A DNA stretch of 36,972 bases, taken from positions 1 to 36,972 of the forward strand of contig DGUB01000092.1 in the NCBI GenBank assembly GCA_002393815.1. Direction: 5' to 3'. Of this stretch, positions 33,245-36,972 are shown in pieces; position 1 is the first letter of the stretch; every line of letters begins with the position of its first letter. The position numbers and the translations under genes were made by a program. Below the pieces are notes generated by a model. It saw only the letters and a program-made list of their open reading frames with translations, ran no database searches and was not told the origin of the DNA. Source of the stretch: Ruminococcus sp. UBA4321 (GTDB lineage Bacteria > Bacillota > Clostridia > Oscillospirales > Ruminococcaceae).

Positions 33245-33320
33245 AAAACAGGAAAATTGTCAACTGCTGAACAACTTTTCAAAAACATTTTAAATTATTT
33301 TTCAAAAGGGGAATTGATGT

Positions 33321-34301
33321 ATGTTTTATCAGAAAAAGAAAATGTTTGCCGTACTTTCTGCGGCTCTGCTCACTGCTTCCTGTACTGCCTGCGCTAAAAA
33401 ACCACAGGAAGATAATTTTAAAATTGCTGTCGTCTGCAAAAGTACTGACCCTTACTGGGATGCTGTCAAAAAAGCCGTTCAGGATGCTGAATCCGAACTC
33501 GATATGACTGTCTCCTATACCGCACCCGAAAAAGAAGACTACGAAAAACAAATCGAACTCATCAATCAGGCTGTCAGTGACGGCGCACAGGCGGTCGTCC
33601 TCGCTCCCGTCGTTATGGACGAAATGAATGATGCCCTTTCTGCTGTTATCCAAAAAGGCGTTCCTGTTATCACTATCGACAGTGATGTCTCACTTCCCGA
33701 ACGTGCCGCTTTTATCGGCACTCAGAATGAATCCGCTGCCGCTGTCGCCGGAAGACATGCTCAGGAAATCGCCGGGGATTCTTCCGTGATTGCTGTCCTT
33801 ACACATGACAGCGCATCCCAGACCGCACAGCAAAGAACTATCGGCTTCCAAAGTGCCTTTGAAACCACAACAGAAGGCATTCAGCTTCTGCAACCTGCCG
33901 ACTGCGGCGGCGATATCAGCAAAACCAAAGATACTGCCATTCAGATGATTACCGAAAATCCCGATATCAATATTATCTATGCTACCAATCAGCCCACTAC
34001 CGTCGGAGCATGTCAGGCGGTCGAATCTCTCATCAGTGACGGCAAAATCTCGGACGGTCAGGTTCAGGTCGTCGGCTTCGATTACTTCGACGGCGCGGAT
34101 GCTTACCTCGATAACGGCATCCTCTCCGGCGTTATCGTCCAGAATCCCTATAATATGGGATATTTCGGCGTGATGGCGGCTTCTTATCTCCTCAAAGGCG
34201 AGGATATCCCGACTTCTATGATGGATACCGGTATCGCACTCGTCACAAAAGATAATATCAATAACGACGATATTCAATTCATGATTCATCCTGCCGGATA
34301 A
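33321..34301 (+). CDS. Sugar-binding-type periplasmic-binding lipoprotein (RbsB-like), orphan
   Basis: 326 residues. The signal peptide has a lipobox-like TASC (Cys21). The mature part is a two-lobed type I periplasmic-binding protein (Peripla_BP_4 group): KIAVVCKSTDPYWDAVKKAV (about 35-54), AVVLAPVVMDEMNDAL, GVPVITIDSDV, VVGFDYFDGADAYLDNGILSG-like hinge region and VIVQNPYNMGYFGVMAA. Such proteins bind sugars, autoinducer-like molecules or other small ligands. No permease or ATPase is adjacent, so it may serve a transporter elsewhere or a sensor kinase. It is transcribed alone, with a consensus promoter and a terminator. Confidence 0.88.
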   Translation: MFYQKKKMFAVLSAALLTASCTACAKKPQEDNFKIAVVCKSTDPYWDAVKKAVQDAESELDMTVSYTAPEKEDYEKQIELINQAVSDGAQAVVLAPVVMDEMNDALSAVIQKGVPVITIDSDVSLPERAAFIGTQNESAAAVAGRHAQEIAGDSSVIAVLTHDSASQTAQQRTIGFQSAFETTTEGIQLLQPADCGGDISKTKDTAIQMITENPDINIIYATNQPTTVGACQAVESLISDGKISDGQVQVVGFDYFDGADAYLDNGILSGVIVQNPYNMGYFGVMAASYLLKGEDIPTSMMDTGIALVTKDNINNDDIQFMIHPAG

Positions 34302-34307
34302 TCTGAA

Positions 34308-34356
34308 ACCAGAAAGGGCGTTCCCTTGCGCATCGGGAACGCCCTTCCGGTTTTTA
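34308..34356 (+). terminator. Strong terminator after the sugar-binding gene
   Basis: Perfect 12-bp stem AAGGGCGTTCCC/GGGAACGCCCTT (34314-34325, 34335-34346) with a 9-base loop, partly extended outward, and five T at 34351-34355. The minus strand lacks a clear T run, so it is a weaker stop for the converging dockerin gene. Confidence 0.9.
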
Positions 34357-34390
34357 CCTCTTTACGAAAAGCGATTAGCTTGAATACTGC

Positions 34391-35755
34391 TTATTCTATG
34401 CCGACTATCCGCCGGAGCATTGCCAGCGAATCGGCTGCATTGATTTTTCCGTCCTGATTGATATCTGCGGAAATTTCCTGTTCTGCTGTCAGTTTCTCTT
34501 TGCCTAAAATCACTCTGTTTATGATGATGACATCTATAATATCCAGCCGGCTGTCTGCATTTAAATCTCCGGAAATTCCGGAAATGCTGTCCAGCGACGC
34601 AAAGGCAAGCTGATTCTTCCGGGCAAATGCCTGCGCCGTCGAGCCGGTGTGTCCGGTAATACTGCCCTGCTGTATTGTATCTGTTATTTTTTCTTCTTCA
34701 GAAAGTTCTGTTTTTACTTCGGAATAATTACTTGTATTCCAGAAATGCAGAATAAAATTTGCATAGGCTTCATCAAAGGCAGAAGGATATTTTTCTGTCA
34801 GCTTCTGATAATATTCAGCCATTTCTGCACTCTCTCCGGATTTTTCGGCTGTCTTTGCATCCCAGTTCAGAACTGTACCGTATGCCTGTGTTCCGAATTC
34901 CGTCTCCGGATTTTTTACTGTCAGATTTTTCAGATTCCGGCAGTTGTAAAAGGCTTTCGTTCCTACTGATTTCACGTTTTTGGAAAGCGTCAAATCTTTC
35001 AGATTTGCACAGCCATAAAAGGCATAGTCTCCGATACTCTCTACAGAATCCGGAATATTCACTTCCGTCAGCGTCGCACACAGCGCAAAGGCATAATCAT
35101 CAATTTTCTGTACTGTTTCCGGAAGCGTGATTTCATAATATGTACAGAGATTTTCAGGTGTATCAGAATTACTGTAATTAATATAATCCTCACCAGTCAG
35201 ATTTCCGAACGCGAACGGCGCGATTTCTGTCACTCCGTCCGGTACGGTCAGTTCTGTACCCTCCGCATAATATAAAATACTGTTTTCTATCACAAACGGA
35301 TTTTCTAAAATATATCCCGTATTGCTCAGACATCTGTAATTCAATTCCTTTACATGCTCCAGACCGCTGATTTCTGTTAGCTCCGGATTGTCCGCCAGTG
35401 CCCACGGCGCAAGAGAAACAAAACTTTCCGGAAGCGTGATTTTCTTCAGATTCGGATATTCTGCAAGTGCATGTTCTTCCGCACCTGTTACACCTTCTTC
35501 AATGACAATTTCATAAATTTCGTCACTATATTCTTTCCAGTCCGGAATGGCAAGCATATCATCATCCGGAAATGTATCCGTACAGCAGTAGATTTCCTGA
35601 TTTCCTGAAATCGTCAGTATGTGATTTTCAAGACTCCAGTCAAGTCCGTGCCAGTTCCCCGAAACCGCTTCTTCTGCGGAAAATGCGGTGATACCTGAAT
35701 TCGTTCCCAGTATGGCAAATACTGCCAGAAGTGCTGAAAGTTTCTTTCTTTTCAT
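34391..35755 (-). CDS. Secreted BspA-type LRR protein with C-terminal type I dockerin
   Basis: 454 residues. The signal peptide (about 1-27) ends near ITAFSAEE. Several LRR_5 repeats run from about 80 to 300 (e.g. EVNIPDSVESIGDYAFYGC, LTLSKNVKSVGTKAFYNC). GSTAQAFARKNQLAFASL (about 371-388) is a linker motif common after such repeats. The last about 60 residues form a dockerin with two calcium-loop repeats: GDLNADSRLDIIDVIIINRV and ADINQDGKINAADSLAMLRR. The dockerin should dock it to a cohesin, so it is probably a cellulosome-associated adhesion or binding protein rather than an enzyme. AGGAGG precedes the ATG. This gene points to a cellulosome-bearing Ruminococcus. Confidence 0.92.
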   Translation of the reverse strand: MKRKKLSALLAVFAILGTNSGITAFSAEEAVSGNWHGLDWSLENHILTISGNQEIYCCTDTFPDDDMLAIPDWKEYSDEIYEIVIEEGVTGAEEHALAEYPNLKKITLPESFVSLAPWALADNPELTEISGLEHVKELNYRCLSNTGYILENPFVIENSILYYAEGTELTVPDGVTEIAPFAFGNLTGEDYINYSNSDTPENLCTYYEITLPETVQKIDDYAFALCATLTEVNIPDSVESIGDYAFYGCANLKDLTLSKNVKSVGTKAFYNCRNLKNLTVKNPETEFGTQAYGTVLNWDAKTAEKSGESAEMAEYYQKLTEKYPSAFDEAYANFILHFWNTSNYSEVKTELSEEEKITDTIQQGSITGHTGSTAQAFARKNQLAFASLDSISGISGDLNADSRLDIIDVIIINRVILGKEKLTAEQEISADINQDGKINAADSLAMLRRIVGIE

Positions 35756-35884
35756 CTTAAAAAAATCCTCCTTCTTGTTATCTGAAAACGCTTTACGCTT
35801 TCATTTATATAACAACTGAATGGGAAAAATATTGGATATTTTTTTAAAAATTTTCTCAAATTTTTCTTTTTCTATATAATGCAC

Positions 35885-35914
35885 AAAAACTCCCTGTTTT
35901 TTCAGGGAGTTTTC
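35885..35914 (-). terminator. Rho-independent terminator after the S4-domain gene
   Basis: Perfect 11-bp stem AAAACTCCCTG/CAGGGAGTTTT (35886-35896, 35903-35913) with a 6-base loop. On the minus strand the stem runs into a T run (complement of 35885-35889). It lies 10 bases after the stop of the S4 gene. Confidence 0.88.
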
Positions 35915-35923
35915 AGCTATATT

Positions 35924-36163
35924 TTATATGACTTCGTACATTGTCGCGGCATTCGCTTTCGTTGCGTTTTCAGCAAGATTCAGCACACGCACTTTCACTG
36001 CCTTCGCGCCCATCTGGATTTCAATCACATCGCCGATTTTGACATCATATGACGCACGGGCTACTTTCTCGTTGACAAGCACTTTTCCAGCATCACAGGC
36101 TTCGTTTGCAATCGTCCTGCGCTTAATCAGCCGCGAGTTTTTCAGATATTTATCTAAACGCAT
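35924..36163 (-). CDS. rqcP: S4-domain RNA-binding protein, RqcP/YabO-like
   Basis: 79 residues, one S4 domain: MRLDKYLKNSRLIKRRTIAN at the start, GKVLVNEKVARASYDVKIGD (about 26-45) and the beta-strand ending IEIQMG. Length and sequence fit RqcP, which binds the large ribosomal subunit with tRNA during RqcH-driven alanine tailing of stalled chains; Hsp15 is a more distant relative. AAGGA precedes the ATG. It is preceded by a gene of unknown function on the same strand and closed by a terminator. Confidence 0.9.
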   Translation of the reverse strand: MRLDKYLKNSRLIKRRTIANEACDAGKVLVNEKVARASYDVKIGDVIEIQMGAKAVKVRVLNLAENATKANAATMYEVI

Positions 36164-36187
36164 AGCGTCCTTCCTTTCGGAAAAGCA

Positions 36188-36571
36188 TCAGATGACTAAC
36201 TTTAACACTTTGAATACAATTTTTACAAGCATTGGCCAGTCATCATGCAGACCATTCCGGATGGCAATTGCCGCACAGTAACAGGCTATTTTATGCTTTT
36301 TTGTATGTTCATCCAAATCAGAAGAGTTCCAACGCCTTTCGGTTTTATCAATCAAATAATCGGTGTGATGCCGCGCCGCATGATACAGAGTATGCGGGTC
36401 AAGCGTTTTCAAACCGTTGCGGAGTGCAATTGCTGCCGCAACACTGGCGGCTTCCTTTTTGTTTCCGCGTTTGCTGATAAGCTGATTTACCAGTTCAGCA
36501 GTATGATAATTGGAAATATAAGAAATAATATCTTTATATTTTTCAAGATAAACGGCATAATCCTCAGCCAT
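36188..36571 (-). CDS. Unknown protein with an internal repeat
   Basis: 127 residues, soluble, mostly helical. Two similar segments, AAAIALRNGLKTLDP (about 65-79) and CAAIAIRNGLHDDWP (about 98-112), suggest a duplicated helical hairpin. Each is preceded by a cluster of basic residues (SKRGNKKE, DEHTKKHK). No family recognised. AGGAGGG lies 8-9 bases before the ATG. It is 24 bases upstream of the S4 gene and 23 bases after the edge gene, so the three are likely an operon. Confidence 0.75.
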   Translation of the reverse strand: MAEDYAVYLEKYKDIISYISNYHTAELVNQLISKRGNKKEAASVAAAIALRNGLKTLDPHTLYHAARHHTDYLIDKTERRWNSSDLDEHTKKHKIACYCAAIAIRNGLHDDWPMLVKIVFKVLKLVI

Positions 36572-36594
36572 GATTTTTTCCCTCCTGTCAGGTG

Positions 36595-36972
36595 TTACCG
36601 GAACGCATAGCGTCCTTCCTGCGGTTCTGTAGCCGCCGGAATCTCATCCGTTCCGAATACGGCATTCAGACTTTCTTCCGTAATTTCATAACGCGGTACA
36701 GAAATACTGTTCTCCAGTACGTCCGGTACCGTAATCCAGCTGCTGCCGATATTGTTCTGCCTGTCAGGATGCACATCCAGTGCAGGTGCGCTGTCCAAAT
36801 CAATATTCATGCCGCGCCCTGCATAAATCTCATAACTGTATTCCCGGGTCGGATAACAGTATGTCTCTTTCCGTGCCAGTCCTGATGCCGCTGCCGGATT
36901 TTCTTCATATTCGTAAATCTCCAGATATGTCCCGTCTGCCATCACAGAACCCTGCAATGAACCCAGACAGCC
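36595..36972 (-). CDS. Unknown protein, C-terminal 125 residues (truncated by window edge)
   Basis: The frame stays open to the right end of the window, starting GCLGSLQGSVMADG, so the true start lies outside; the internal TTG at 36957 is not taken as a start. The visible part is acidic and beta-rich with several Tyr clusters (YLEIYEYEE, YPTREYSYEIYAGRG) and ends EPQEGRYAFR. No signature motif is recognised. A secreted or surface role is possible from composition but unproven. Confidence 0.7.
   Translation of the reverse strand, partial: GCLGSLQGSVMADGTYLEIYEYEENPAAASGLARKETYCYPTREYSYEIYAGRGMNIDLDSAPALDVHPDRQNNIGSSWITVPDVLENSISVPRYEITEESLNAVFGTDEIPAATEPQEGRYAFR

Noticed and set aside
33245..33320. 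Possible riboswitch in the leader of the sugar-binding gene
   Set aside because: The leader is only about 70 bases, AT-rich, and lacks stable paired elements or an expression-platform terminator.

Overview
This window looks like chromosome from a Gram-positive anaerobe of the Clostridia, most likely a Ruminococcus-type member of the Oscillospiraceae. The evidence is a secreted leucine-rich-repeat protein ending in a type I dockerin (cellulosome lineage), a ymdB-spoVS pair, a short ProS of the type that ends in tyrosine, fused SecDF, a 2-hydroxyacyl-CoA dehydratase activase system, and strong SigA-type promoters. The organism assignment is inference. No rRNA, tRNA, IS element, integrase or CRISPR array was found, and no stretch longer than 300 bases lacks a gene.

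Layout. 1-6107 (+): end of cysS, two cyclophilin-type proteins, murA, a coiled-coil gene that looks foreign, a YycJ-like metallo-hydrolase, rlmH and a TatD-linked radical SAM gene. 6255-12947 (+): a compact phage-derived block holding small and large terminase, portal, major capsid protein, head protease, head-tail connector, two small tail-completion-like proteins and a baseplate-hub-like protein. It has no integrase, tail tube, tape measure or lysis genes. Tandem terminators lie before it and a strong terminator after it. 13086-13792: a divergent pair (117-aa helical protein / XRE repressor) around a palindromic operator region. 13819-22405 (-): spoVS, ymdB, a membrane acyltransferase-like protein with a 12-residue repeat tail, a cytoplasmic LRR protein, a CYTH protein, a hotdog thioesterase, an HD phosphohydrolase, a GH3 lipoprotein, proS and a small membrane protein. 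Much of this reads as one operon behind a consensus promoter at 22424-22452. 22449-27905 (-): a dehydratase-type protein with its double activase, then alr. 28095-34301 (+): a SLOG protein, a degenerate LCP-like protein, tatD, secDF and an orphan sugar-binding lipoprotein. 34391-36972 (-): the dockerin protein, an S4-domain RqcP-like protein, an unknown protein with an internal repeat, and a truncated unknown protein at the right edge.

The plus strand is visibly C/T-rich in third codon positions and the minus-strand genes are G/A-rich. This suggests the minus strand is the leading strand. The phage block shares the C-ending codon style of the neighbouring plus-strand housekeeping genes, which argues for long residence. 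The coiled-coil gene at 3722 does not. The best candidate for an undescribed system is the tail-poor, integrase-less capsid cassette, with the neighbouring XRE/117-aa pair as a possible but unproven regulator.
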